A DNA stretch of 64,000 nucleotides. Origin: Thamnidium elegans (lineage: Eukaryota; Mucoromycota; Mucoromycetes; Mucorales; Mucoraceae). The stretch lies in NCBI GenBank assembly GCA_025201345.1, contig JAIXMG010000005.1:496001-560000 (forward strand), given 5' to 3'. Shown one piece after another: positions 1 to 11,461 of this stretch. A model generated the notes under the pieces. The model did no database searches. It had not been told where the DNA came from and was given only the letters and a program-made list of their open reading frames with translations. The first letter of the stretch is position 1, and every line of letters starts with the position of its first letter. A program made the translations under genes and the position numbers.

Positions 1-920
1 GGGGATTTTCGTGACACCGGATACCAGTATGAATCATAAAATACCCTGCCCAACAAGTTTAAGAAATTAATATGAGTCAAATTTTTCCTTTTTTTAAAAG
101 AAAAAAAAATTGACAAGGTGTGTTGTAGATAAAGTTTTTTATTTTAGATAGATCAAGATTTATTTAAAGTATTTCCTGACCACACAGTAAGTGTCACTGT
201 AAGAGCTTTCAAGAGTTGTAGTGCGCCAAGGACCTGTGCCAAGAATGTACTTCACTTGGCGTAGTTCTTGATCTCGCCACACTTTATAATACCAATTTCT
301 CGGTTACTCGTATTTATCTATTTTTTTTTTTTTTTCTTGTGGGTTACAATTTTCATGACCATTACGTGAATTGTCTAAATTGATTTGTGTAATATATACA
401 TGTATGTTTTTTTTGACTCAATCAATGCATTCAATAGTCTATCTGTACCCCAAAAAAAGAGTCTATTCCCGGGATCAATAACAAAAGAAGAAGAAAAAAA
501 AAAAACTGATAATTAAAGATGCTTTTTATCAAGCTATTCCCGGTTTAGCTTTCTTTTTGGTGGTACATCTCTTTTACCGTTTCATGGAAGAGAGCTGATC
601 TTGTGATCCCAAATACATTCAATAAAACCTGTATTCAATGAGTGGCGATAGTGGCGTGACAATATCATGAACTGAGTACAATGTGTATGTGCAATGACCA
701 AAAAGATCCTTTGCTCACCCTATTTGATTGGCTCCAAAAAGATAAAAAGCGCCTCGCACCCCCAATTTTTGTAAATCTAAATACAAAATCCCGTCTTCTT
801 CTCTGCCAAACTTCGCCTTTGCACAACGGTTCTATCTATGGATGCTCTTTTAAAGAACATACCCTTATATCGAACAGTGAACAGGATAATTATATATCTT
901 GCAATAAAATGCACTGCTAA
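1..920. other. gene-poor AT-rich intergenic DNA
   Basis: Low-complexity AT-rich sequence with T and A homopolymers. One open frame (681-920, plus, 79 codons) begins with ATG, but it has no recognisable motif, no plausible intron structure and no codon signature, so I do not call it a gene. No tRNA-like or rRNA-like sequence is visible. Confidence 0.6.
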
Positions 921-921
921 A

Positions 922-1345
922 GAAAAAAGCTCACAGAGATATCGCAGCTTAAAAATCGCTCACACAAGAAATCGCTGCTAAATTCAGCAGTTATAATAAA
1001 TAATGGTCTTTAATTTATTAAAAAACAGAAAACGCGTTTCGGACCCAAGTTGCATAATACAAAATAGTTGTTTCAAATATATGTTTGATAAAAAAAAAAT
1101 TAAAAATGTAATTTTTTGTTTTTTTTTCGATTTTCATTTTGGGGGGTCAACCCCTTTTGTTTTTTGGCCAAAAATTACGGTTTTTTTGCGATTACTCCGG
1201 ACTCAGCTTGCCTTTATTTGTGGAAAAAAAAGGATCATAAAGCGCTTGTTTAGATGCATCTAATTCATATTAAATAAAAATTTTAATTCAAAAATTGAAA
1301 GAGGAATCACTGTTTAAAAATAACTTTTTTTTTGGAAAAAATGAC
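922..1345 (+). repeat. dispersed repeat family R1, copy 1
   Basis: This block is clearly related to 28564-28930 in the same orientation. Shared stretches include GAGATATCGCAGCTTAAAAA, GACCCAAGTTG, the 12-bp palindrome GGGGTCAACCCC followed by TTTTGTTTTTTGGCC, and CACTGTTTAAAAATAAC near the end. A third, inverted copy lies at 1620-1890. A small open frame crosses it (1003-1263), but it is a by-product of the repeat. The family looks like a non-autonomous mobile element. No flanking target duplication could be fixed by eye. Confidence 0.75.
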
Positions 1346-1619
1346 ACGCGTTTTTTGTGTAACAATTTTCCTCGATTTTTTCATTTACGTGATTACATAA
1401 AATATATATTTTTATTATTATTTTGGTTATAGCAACGATTATAGATCTTTAAAAGTCTTTATTGTTTATTTATAAATAAAAGTGCTACAACCAAAACTGA
1501 GCGAGAAAACGCGCTTTAAAGGAAACGCTATTTTAAATTCCGCTTAACTCGAATTTTTGTAAAAAAAAAAAAAAAGTCTTTAAACGCTCAATGTTCTTAG
1601 TAAAAATATACTTTTAGAT

Positions 1620-1890
1620 GGATTGGATGCACCTAAAAGAGTACTTTATTAACATTGAATTTTTCACAGAGAAAAAGAAGTAGGTCGAGAGTAATTGCAA
1701 AAAATCGGAGAAAAAAAATCGAAAAACAAAAGGGGTTGACCCCCCAAATTATCAAAAATGGCCAAAAATGAACAACAACAAAAAAAAAATAGAAAAGATC
1801 GAGAAAAATATAGAGCAACAAGCAGTTTTCAATATTTGATTTTAAAGAAAATACCTTAATGACTAGTTCATATTATACAACTTGGGCGAA
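1620..1890 (-). repeat. dispersed repeat family R1, copy 2 (inverted)
   Basis: The reverse complement carries the R1 landmarks: the CCCAAGTTGTATAATAT block at the outer end, then the palindrome GGGGTCAACCCC with TTTTGTTTTTCG. It faces copy 1 across about 270 bp, so 922-1890 forms a long imperfect inverted repeat. That could be a single foldback-type element with R1 as its long terminal inverted repeats, or two insertions in opposite orientation. Confidence 0.65.
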
Positions 1891-2879
1891 AGAGTCATTT
1901 CCTGACTTGTAATAATACAACAAAAACACCTTATTTCAATCACTGTAAAATTGACCTCTTTTAGAAGTGATGCGTGGATGTTCGTATAAAAGACAATATT
2001 TTAGAAAGAATAAGGGACAGAAAATAATGGATTATGATACTTTAATAGTTCTTCAACTCATCCAAGTTGCTGTAAAAAAAAATATGTGATGTTTCTTTTT
2101 CTGCTAGAGCTCAAACCTTAGAACCATTTCAAATTTAAGAAACTTATTGTTACCGATTAAAATAATACAAAGCTAAGTATTAAACTGACGTATAATTAAT
2201 TACTTTATAAGCTTTATTTAATTACCCTATTATTATCAGCTTGATTATTATCCATTTGTTTATGAATAAAATTGGTAGATAATACCCTTTTGAAGACTAG
2301 AAGTTTTCAAACAATTTTTTCATAAATTAAATAAATACGTCTCAAATAAACTAGTGCAAATTACTCTTTTTTTTTTCAGCACACCGCAGGATCACTCATA
2401 TGTGTTTTTTAGGGACAAGATAATATATCAATTGGGCCACAAAAGGAAATGTAACTGTCTATTGTAGAATGTAGAATGTAAACTTAGACTATGATAAAAA
2501 TCCCACTATTTTAAATATATCACAAAGGTATTATATGTATAAGAGGCTGATCTGTTTAAAGATAAAAAAAGTCTGTGAGATATATTACCTTTGATTTCGT
2601 TAACTCTTTTTTTTTTAAAAAAGAACAATAATGTTTTTAATATTTTCATTTACTAGCTCAATTACTTATTTCTATTATTTAATCGCTTAAGAGTGATTGC
2701 ATCAGTCAACGGTTTAACTGTATATAATAAATACATATTTACTATTTCTACACACCTTTCTTTACAGCAATTACGTCGTGGAGATTCTAACCTATGCCCG
2801 ATAAATGTATGCTCTATATAACGTGTAAATAATTTCAAAAAATACGGCCACTAATTTTTTTCTTATATCAGTCCTAACC
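1891..2879. other. intergenic, nothing recognised
   Basis: About 1 kb of AT-rich DNA without a convincing open frame, transposon motif or RNA gene. T-tracts and short T/A tracts (for example near 2605) occur, as elsewhere in the window. Confidence 0.6.
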
Positions 2880-3405
2880 ATGGGTCACTTCGACCAACAC
2901 TATAACTTTGTTGTTAACCGAAAGTACGCAAAGGGCCCCGTTCATCGCCAGAAATTAAGTTCGATTATTAATAACTGCACCGGAGAGCTTGTTAGCTTTG
3001 CTGAATCCTATCCCACGGTTGGCACTAATACTAAAAAAAAAATCAAATGTTGATGGTACCTCCAGATCTAGGCCTACTTCCAACCCTGAGAATACCAAAA
3101 CCTTAACGGATACCAATAGTCAATCTTCCTCTGTCAGCAATACTAAGGCTTGTAAAAAACCCCATGTTCAAGAACTCCCAGAAAGAGCTATCAAGCCTAA
3201 GGCCGTTACCAAAAGTAAAGGCTCGTCTGCTTCCGGTGTTAAACCTGCTAAAAAACCCAATGTTGAAATAACTACTAGCTCTAAGGCCATTACCAATGCT
3301 GATATTATTGTCACTTCTGATACTGCTGAAATGAAAATTACAATCAAATCCAACCGTAGCGTCGAACTTATTCGTATTAACTTTGACACTGGTGACGACC
3401 ATTAG
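2880..3405 (+). pseudogene. frame-disrupted small ORF, unknown product
   Basis: An ATG in a good context (CCATGGG) at 2880 opens a 59-codon frame that ends just after a run of ten A (around 3029-3038). Dropping one A from that run would join it to the next open frame, which continues to the TAG at 3405. That would give a protein of roughly 174 residues. The second part is rich in Ser, Thr, Lys and Pro, with two similar KxxxKPxVE-like stretches (near 3160-3180 and 3250-3270), and ends acidic. It could be a real gene hit by a homopolymer sequencing error, a decaying gene, or a gene with an intron I cannot place. The family is not recognised. Confidence 0.4.
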
Positions 3406-3983
3406 TAGCTATATTTTAAATTTTACGAAAATAAAAAATATCTCAAGCTCAATAAAACTATTTTTTTAAAAAAGAAAAAATATTCTCATAGTCTATGGTT
3501 CTTATAAACTTTTGTTTACGTATTCTTCTTAATAAATCTAGATCCCAGAATAATATACTATAAAGCAGTTATTTATCGAAGCTAATATATATTTCGGTGA
3601 GATGATAAAGTAGAAAAATTACCATTATTTTCTGGTACAGGAACTGTACTTTCATCTATTTTTGTCAAAAGCCACTTGTTACTTGTGCTGTATTCAATGG
3701 AAGTTGATCTACTCTAGAATTGTGTGTCAGTACTACTATCTAACATAAATACGGCGCTGTATCCGAGAATAATCAGTGGCGACACAACGCTCTGACAAAA
3801 AAAAGGGGGGGGGGGGCAGTGTAGGTGATAATAACACATGATGCAACTACTGCGGATTATTTCTTATGAATCATAAAATTCAAACCTGTGTTTTGACCAT
3901 TTGATTCAACTGCTGTACCAAATATAATGCTACGCTTTTTTTTCTCTCGCGTAATAATAAAAAATTGGTGGTTTATTTATAAT
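3406..3983. other. intergenic with a 12-G run
   Basis: AT-rich spacer between the convergent 3' ends of the small ORF and dynamitin. The only notable element is a run of 12 G at 3805-3816 after an A-tract. Confidence 0.6.
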
Positions 3984-5815
3984 TTAGGAAGAAGGGGTAC
4001 TCAAGGCAGTCATACGTTGAATTAAATCAGTCATTCTATCATCAATTACCTTAATATTGTTAGTAATAGAGTCATCATTATCTTTTAAACTCTTGTTTAA
4101 CTATTTTTTTTTTAAAAGAAAGATGTATTAATATCAAATATTCTTTGATCTACACCCTTTTTTCTTAACATACCAAATCACAAGTAGTAGTCAAACTTTT
4201 CAATTCATCTGTCATTCTAGTTTGCTCTTCTGAAATAACCTTGACGGATTGACCAAACGAAGCAGCTTCAGTATGTAATCCTTGCAATGCCTTCAAACGA
4301 GTCAATAAAGCTGGAGTTAAGTTCAAGAGAGGATCAACCTTTTCCAAAGTAGCAAACAATTGATTGACTTTTGTTTCAGTATCATTAGAGATACCATCTG
4401 TATTTGCAGAATCAGAATTATTGGCGTTGGATTGATTATTTAAAGGGTTTGAAATATTGAACCCTAAAGAATTGGTATCCTTACGACCTGTCTTTAATTC
4501 ACTTAATCTATCCAAATCACTATTCAAAACTTTTACTCTTCGTGCTACCATCTCAAGCTGTCTAGGTTGAGCAAGTACGATCACTTGTTGTTCTAGTTTA
4601 GATAATGAGTTGATAAGAGAAGACGAAGCAAGATTTGAAGGCTAATTTAGGAAAAAAATTATCTTAGTAGGGGAGATCTATTAAAGAATATATTTATACT
4701 TACAAAATCATCTAAAGCTTGTCCTGCACTAGATCCGACAAGTTTCTCTATTTTAGCAATACGTTCATCAATATCTGATAATTTATTCTCTTTATGCATT
4801 TTGGCAGTCTCAGGGGTATAAAAAAGCTCATAAGTAACCATCTAAATAAAATAAGTTACTTAGTGTATGTGTGTGTGTGTTTTTTTTGCATGTATTTAAT
4901 ATCTTTACATCGTTCTTTGTATTATTTTCTGATTCATCTTTAGTGGTAGTAGGAACAACAGCAGGTGAATTCTTGAAAGCTTCCAATTGCTTGATCAAAG
5001 ACTTTGCTTCATCTACAGATCTACCATAGTTTGATTTTTGACTGGGTTCTTCTACGTCTCCTACTTGTTGGTTCATTCTTACCAAATCTGATTGAAGATA
5101 AGCGATTTGTGAAAGGATATCTGATTGAGAGATGGTTTCCTTGGCATCGGCGGGTTCCTATGTAAATTGTTAGGTTACTTATATTACTGTTATTGTCTTC
5201 ATATATACCTTTGCCTTTTCCATTTCATCATTGAGTTCCTGTACTTCAAACATAAGACGACGTAACTTTTGTAAAGGAGTTTCGTCAAGAGACAAGTCCT
5301 TTGGTAATATTTCGTATTCATTGGTTTCCATGGCAGGAGGACGTCTAACAAATGTACGATACATTGCCTTCTTTCTTCTGGTTAGACGATCAGAAAAATC
5401 TGTAATAAATTGGATTTAGTTTCTCATGTACAAGATGATATAACAAAAAGTTATTCGCGAGGGGGCATACCAACGTCTGTAGAGTCAACAATACTGCCTT
5501 TGAATCTATGTGTTGCTTCTTTGATAGAAACACGAGACTTTACCACTCCTTTACTGTCATCATCATCATCATCATCATCGCTAGACTGGAATACATTGAA
5601 TGAGTATAAATATAAAAAAAGTTGTTTTATGTAAGGTTCGGTACCTGGTTTTCATAAGATATTATGGGAGGACTATCGTTTGAATCAGGTGTTTCGTAAA
5701 CATCTGGTTGATCATCCTATAAGTACAAATTATGAATAACGAAAATATATTTCTGCTTTTTTTTTTAAAAAAAAAAGCTTACAATATCAGGTAATGTTGA
5801 ATATTTCGAAGACAT
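3984..5815 (-). CDS. DCTN2: dynactin subunit 2 (dynamitin, p50)
   Basis: Dynamitin forms the shoulder of the dynactin complex, the cofactor of cytoplasmic dynein. The gene reads as eight exons: 5783-5815, 5645-5716, 5471-5585, 5209-5399, 4909-5157, 4704-4841, 4174-4641 and 3984-4100, for 460 residues. That is close to fungal and animal dynamitins (400-460). The N-terminus carries the family signature KYSTLPDI followed by QPDVYETPD. A DFSDRLTRRKKAMYRTF block follows, then long coiled-coil segments with leucine heptads. An Asp run lies near residue 38. All exon joins keep frame. The start is the only ATG ahead of the conserved signature. The divergent 5' end is only 66 bp from the stop of the next minus-strand gene. 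The family assignment is firm; the symbol follows the animal name (JNM1 in yeast). Confidence 0.93.
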
Positions 5816-5881
5816 TTTGTTTTTATTGAAAAAATAGAACAAACATTTTTTTTTTTTTTTGGAAAAAGAAGTTTTTATTAA

Positions 5882-6428
5882 TTATTCACGTGATTGGTTT
5901 AGTTTGGACCGAAGTTGCTTGTTCTCTTTTTTCAAGTAATAGATCTCCCTTAAAAGAAAAAAGTGTCAGAGGCGAGGCTTTGTTTTTTCTTTACAAAAAC
6001 AAATATAAAAAAATAAAATACCATTTGTAGTCTTTTAATTGGCTTATTTGTTCTTTCGCTTGGTTTATCAGATCCTTTTGTTTTGCTATTCTAATTCTTT
6101 GAGATTGAATTAAACGCCTTAACGCTAGTAAACGAAACTGTACATAGAAAAAAGAATTAACAAAGTATACATACAACGCCTTAAAAAGTATACACGTTAC
6201 ATTAACAATGTTTGTGCTATCCTCAAAAATATTCTTTATCGGTCTCAAGAAACCTGTTGCATCCTGAGGTACGCTTCCAGAAAACACTACAAATTTACAC
6301 TTTTTTTTACAAATAGGGCATACTGACTCATTCGAATAACACTTTGATCCACAAATGATATGACCACATTCCGTAACATAATCCTCTTCTGTCAATAAAT
6401 TTCCACAATAATCACATACACCATCCAT
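5882..6428 (-). CDS. RNF212/Zip3-like RING protein
   Basis: Small RING protein of the Zip3/RNF212/HEI10 type, which in other eukaryotes are SUMO or ubiquitin E3 ligases marking crossover sites on meiotic chromosomes. Three exons (6201-6428, 6022-6137, 5882-5948) give 136 residues. An N-terminal Cys/His RING runs from CDYCGN through ECGHIICGSKC to CPICKKKC. It is followed by the family-like linker (FLRPIKNIF) and a basic coiled coil with LxxLRRL and leucine heptads. It is much shorter than animal RNF212 and has no long Ser-rich tail. The first intron (6138-6200) is 63 nt with no in-frame stop, so its retention would add 21 residues. The assignment rests on RING spacing plus the linker and coiled coil; a different small RING ligase is possible. 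Confidence 0.7.
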
Positions 6429-6533
6429 AATATATGTATTATTATTATATTTTTGGTTTTTAATTCTAATATGGGGTTGAAAAAAAAAAGAAGAAATGCA
6501 AAATTTACATGAGGTAGAAATATATAGAGGAAT

Positions 6534-7114
6534 CTAATTGTTGACAGAGTATTTGTAACTACAGTAAAAAACATTATTATTAGCCATCATTTTACACACA
6601 ATAAAAAATAAATAAAAACTTACCCGCATTTTTTACAGTTGTAAAAGACTGTTTGACCTTCATCTGCGGAACGTAATTGCATGGTATGATATTCCATTTC
6701 GTGGTGACCACAGTTGGGACATTTTTCTTTAATCTATTTGATGATATATTTAGCATATATTTTGACGCGAGCAATCTTTTTTTTTTTAACTTACAATAGC
6801 TCTTGCTTGTTTATTTTCTTTGTTTTGTTGAACCAAATGACGCTTAGCCTTTAAAGGAGATTGGAAAGAACGTTCAGAAGAAGTAGTAACGACTTCAGTG
6901 GTCTCAACGCCTAAATATACAAGTTTCGTTTGGTATACATATTTTTTATACGTAAAAAAGTTTTTCTGCTCTCTTTACCTGCAGTTCTGAAGGCGCAACT
7001 ACATTGGTTACATAATAAAATATCGTCATCACCACCTGCCATGTCTAAAAGGTTGCCACATTCAGGGCAAAAAGTAAGTGAACCAATGATGTTATCGGGA
7101 CCTTTAGTAGACAT
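6534..7114 (-). CDS. RPA12: RNA polymerase I subunit RPA12 (A12.2)
   Basis: Small Pol I subunit that promotes transcript cleavage and termination, related to RPB9 and TFIIS. Four exons (6979-7114, 6795-6910, 6624-6733, 6534-6558) give 128 residues, the usual size. The N-terminal zinc ribbon is FCPECGNLLD ... LLCNQC. The C-terminal TFIIS-like ribbon reads CPNCGHHEMEYHTMQLRSAD then EGQTVFYNCKKCGYKYS, including the catalytic Asp-Glu pair of the RSADE motif. The last exon is only 25 nt and supplies the final YKYS tail, which would be missed by simple ORF calling. It lies 105 bp downstream of the start region of the RING gene on the same strand. Confidence 0.95.
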
Positions 7115-7589
7115 TATTAATGTTATTTTTTTTTTATAGTGTGTAAGAAAAAAACCAAAAAAAAGAAAACGAAAAAAAAAAAGGACTGTGGCTTAAGGGA
7201 GTCTCAATTTTGAGAAGGACAGTCACGAGCTGTCAACTACAACTGAAGCTACCACAAACTGAAAGCCAGAACTGAAGGTGTAGGTCAGGCTAACAAGAAG
7301 TCTAATGTATTTTAGAAAACTCTTGATGCGTGTTCTATTTACATGTTCAACAAAAAAGTATGTGACGTATTTTATGCGCTCACTCAACTTTATTTATCCA
7401 CATACAAAAGGAACTTGCATGAATCAAGTTGGGAACAAACAAGTACACATTAAGATGAAGATTTATTCGTTATGAGGGGAACCGGAGCTTTCGGTTTTTA
7501 TGATAAAGTCAAGTTCAGCTACACATTTTATAAAAGAAAGATGATGATAGTACACACAAAATATATCCAAAATTTTATTTATATCGTAT
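7115..7589. other. intergenic, likely RPA12 promoter
   Basis: About 475 bp between the RPA12 start and the stop of the eIF2B epsilon gene, both on the minus strand. It holds the likely RPA12 5' region (A-tracts at 7145-7180) and the eIF2B epsilon 3' UTR. No other feature was recognised. Confidence 0.55.
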
Positions 7590-9949
7590 TTATTCGTCGT
7601 CGCTTTCTTCATCATCCTCTTCAGATTCTTCTTCAGCTTCTTCTAACCATTCAATAAACTTGACAGCTCTTTCTCTCACCTTAACTTCGCCAGGAGTAGA
7701 TTTAGATAACTCAGAACGGAACCACTTTTGAATGGCTTCTTCTTCAAGTACATCAGCATTATAAAGGAATTGTAAAGCAATAGAGAAAATCTTTGATAAA
7801 TGATCATGTAAAGTAGAATGTCTTTGAAGGATTTGTAATACGTGTAATTGATCCTCAGAAGAATGTGTCATCTTTCCGATTAAAGGAGACCACTTTGTTA
7901 ATACGGTTTTGGCACTTTGTACACAGTTGCTATGATCAATATGATCAAAGATAATGGGGATCATGACTTCTCTGATATCAGTATAAGATCCATTACTAGA
8001 CATACGTAAACCAGTTACTTCTAATGCTGCTGTGTAAACTGTATGGTTTTCACTGATTGATCTTTCAATTGTTTGCGAAATTTCCTTTTTGAATTCGTCT
8101 GTCTTTTTAGCCATACTGGTTTCAAGTGCCCATGATCCATTAATTGATCCAATGTCATCATCGTCATCGTCTGATTCTCCTACTTCACTTGCACTATCTG
8201 TAATATCGCCATCCTTGAGTACAAGATCAGCAAAGTCGTAAGCTATATATTCACCGTATTAATTAGCACATACACACACACTTTCTCTTTTGCAATCACT
8301 CTTTTACTTACCCAAAGATCCAAGCTTCATATTACGAACATCCATTTCATCGTCATCAGATCGAATTGTCCAGAAATAAACGGGTTCATGATCACCATGA
8401 AGTACTTGATGACGTTCCTCCTCATCTTCCTCCTCATCGCTACTTTCAGCAAACGCACTATTCTTGGGTTGAGGGAAAAGACTCAAACGAGAGTACTTTG
8501 GGATAGTAGCATTAGGACCTACAGTGACATTAAGCGAGATAAGAGAACCTTGCGCAACAGTTGTGTTTTCTAAAATCTCAGCATGATGTGCAATAATACT
8601 CTTTTCAATTGTACAGTTATCACCGATAGTAACATTATCCCAAAGGAAAACACCATTTAATACAACGTTATCGCCAATAGTACAATTATTACCAATGATA
8701 GAGTTACCAATACGTGTGTTCTCACCAATAATAGTATTTGAACCGATCTGAACATTTTCATCAATAATACAAGACCTTGATAACACAACATTCATTGATT
8801 TATAGATATTACCACGCGCAAACTCATAATCATCACCGGACTTCAAGTTGGTCTCAGGGACAATAGGGAAAGCCCAACGATTCAACATATGGTTACTGAT
8901 AGTACTATAAAGCTGTTCGTTTTGAACCTGTGCCACATAAGGCTCACAAACTAAATCGGTGTAGATGGTTTTACCAAGGATATCTGAAGTCAAGATACCG
9001 TGGACAAAATCTGCACGTAATCTTTGCCAATCAAAATTCTCGGTGAAGAGTGCAGGTACTTCAACTGAACAGATGTCAAGGTATGGGTCGACTAAATCGT
9101 TACGGAATTCAATTTGTGGTCTGTTCTCGAATATTTCAGGTGAGATTTCCATACGGTGTTTGCGGGGGAGTGAGACGACGGATTCGTAATAAACACATTG
9201 GTTGGTGATGGGGTCCAATACAAATACACTGTTGGCATCCTTGGCTCTATATATTACATGTGTCAGCTTACCATCTCTCTATTATTATTTTATTAATAGG
9301 TTATTCTCTTACCTGGCAGTATGTGTACGAGAAGCTTCCTTTAACACCATAGTCATGATAGAATTCTTATCTGTCTTCTTACGAGCACGATGTTCTTCAA
9401 GTACCTTTTCCAACTTAATATTAGAAATAAGTTCACCAGAAGTTAAAATAAAGTCACTCGAGATTAATTGACGAGCGTCAAGTTCACGAATGGCATCACC
9501 AACAGACATACAATCAGGTGTAGGCACAATTTTAATTGAAAGTCGAGAGTTGGGTTTCATCCAGTCTGAATTCCTGTGATGTTTTTTCTTTTTTAGTTAC
9601 TTTCTTTTTCTCATTGTTTAAATATATATATATAAGAACTTACTCAAAATAGGTCTTGATGGTATCGATATGAGTAGTACAAACGATTAAAACTTCAAAA
9701 ATATCTACAGTAGCTAATAGTTCTAAGGTGTATTCAATCAAAGGAATGTTACAAAGAGGCATAAGACACTTTGTTTTGACGTTAGTCATTTGAAAAAAAA
9801 AGTTTTTTTTTTATCTATCTTACTCTAGGTAATTCATGAGAAATAGGAAGGAATTGATCTTGGAAAGAGTCGGTCAAGATAACAGCTTGGAAAGGCTCTT
9901 CTCCTTCTTCATTCTCGTTGTTGGGTTTCTTTTGCTTTGGTGCCATATT
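7590..9949 (-). CDS. GCD6: translation initiation factor eIF2B, epsilon subunit
   Basis: Catalytic subunit of the nucleotide exchange factor that reloads eIF2 with GTP. Five exons (9824-9949, 9644-9768, 9313-9573, 8312-9246, 7590-8242) give 699 residues, the normal length. The N-terminal nucleotidyltransferase-like fold shows AVILTDSFQDQFLPIS and CLMPLCNIPLIEYTLE. A left-handed beta-helix of hexapeptide repeats follows (IIDENVQIGSNTIIGENTRI and further Ile/Val-Gly-x-x repeats). Then comes an Asp/Glu-rich linker and the C-terminal W2/HEAT domain, ending in FIEWLEEAEEESEEDDEESD. The C-terminal aromatic/acidic boxes needed for eIF2 beta binding and GEF activity are present. The start is the first ATG before the conserved AVILTD block. 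Confidence 0.95.
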
Positions 9950-10950
9950 ATCGCGTTATAAAGAGAGGAACAACACAGAAAAAAAAAAAAAAAAAAAAGT
10001 AAGAAAAAAGTGACTGCCTCAACCTTTTTTTTTTTTTGGCTGGGCTTTGTCATGTTTAACAGTGAATACTTTTATTATCTGCTTAAGAAGTAAAGGAGAG
10101 GAGAGTTTTTAAAGGAAAAAAATTGCTCTTTATTTTTATTAGGGAGCGTCAATGTCAATCTAACAAATTTTATTCGTTTTATTATTGGTCAATAGAGAAA
10201 TGAACCTATGGAAACGCTCCTACTGCTTTTGGCATTAGATTAAAAAACCAGGAAGGCTAACTGGAAAGTACGTATACAATATATTTTTAATATAACATCA
10301 TTTAAAATAGACTCTAATTGATACGAAGAGAGGAGAATTTCGTAGTACCCCACTTCTAGGTTTGTAACTAAAGCCTTTAAAAATATTGGGAGAATCTTGA
10401 TACACGGTCAATTTACATGGTCAATGAAAGTAAATACGTTACATCTTTTTTGGCTTATAGGTAATACCAGGTGGTAAATTTAAATTTCTAGTTTGCAACT
10501 CACGTACAATTATTTTAAATCGAAAATTTATTGTTTTATACTTGGCCACTGATCATTTAATTCGTTTTTATCTTTACAGAAAGTCATTAAGAAGGAAATA
10601 TCGCATTCAAAATGTGTGGTTATGTGATCTTTTATCTTTAGAAGATCGCTTAAGTAAAAATCAATTTAACATCACTAAAGCAACTTCTAGCTTGTAAAAA
10701 ATATTAAGTACTAAAGTATAGACTAAGCAGGTATTAGCCATTACATATTATAAGCCGTTAAAGGCCTTATGTTTCAAAATATTAGAGGATATTAGAGAGC
10801 AATAATTAACCACAAGGTTAATTGATCGTCTTCTTGAGCGGTCTGCTTGACGATCCAGACAATGATACTCTATCTCGATTGTGAGTATCATTAATTTCTA
10901 TAAATATAGAGTATGTATTTATGTATATGTTGTTGGTACTAGGTTAATTA
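9950..10950. other. intergenic, nothing recognised
   Basis: About 1 kb upstream of the eIF2B epsilon gene. An A-tract and T-tract pair lies just upstream of the start (9979-10035). The rest is AT-rich without convincing open frames or mobile-element motifs. Confidence 0.55.
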
Positions 10951-11395
10951 CCTTTGAAGGAAAACACTACAACCATACAACCCAAAAAAAGGTTGGATGT
11001 TACCACGACAATTTCGGATGACCTTGCTTTTAGTCCCAGTATAGACTTTGGTGAAGTAAAATGCGAACTGGAAAGTAACAGCAACTATGCCATTCGTAAA
11101 GATCTTTTACGTATCGCTATGTTTTCAAAGTCCAGTATGGATACAAATGATATGAAAGGAATTATAGTTATCTAAACAAATTTATAATTCATTTAATAAA
11201 TCAGAGGCTCTGTCTCCTTAAAAAGCAAATCAGAAGTTAATAGCAACTATGTTGTCAGTAAATACTTATTACGTATAGCCCTGATTTCAAAGTGTGGTGC
11301 AGATATTAAACGAGTGTATGAAATGGAAGATATGAAGAGAAGAATAGATTGGTTACACCAAAAGCTAAGAGAAAAATACGTCATCTACACTTAAA
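10951..11395 (+). pseudogene. degenerate tandem ORF pair, unknown family
   Basis: Two adjacent open stretches encode related peptides. The first contains ESNSNYAIRKDLLRIAMFSK (11066-11130). The second contains SEVNSNYVVSKYLLRIALIS (11230-11290) and continues KRVYEMEDMKRRIDWLHQKL to a TAA before 11396. The DNA is also clearly related between the two. The first frame has no ATG at its upstream end and ends early. The most likely reading is a partial duplication of the 3' part of a gene, now decaying. I do not recognise the family. The second unit's Lys/Arg-rich tail looks helical. Confidence 0.4.
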
Positions 11396-11461
11396 AGGCC
11401 GGTTTTGCTCTTTTAACAACAAAGGGCAAAAGTTTTTTTTTATTTCATTTTTTTATTATTA

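Noticed and set aside
1003..1263. 86-codon open frame
   Set aside because: It lies inside dispersed repeat R1, and the related copy at 28656-28862 does not conserve the frame.
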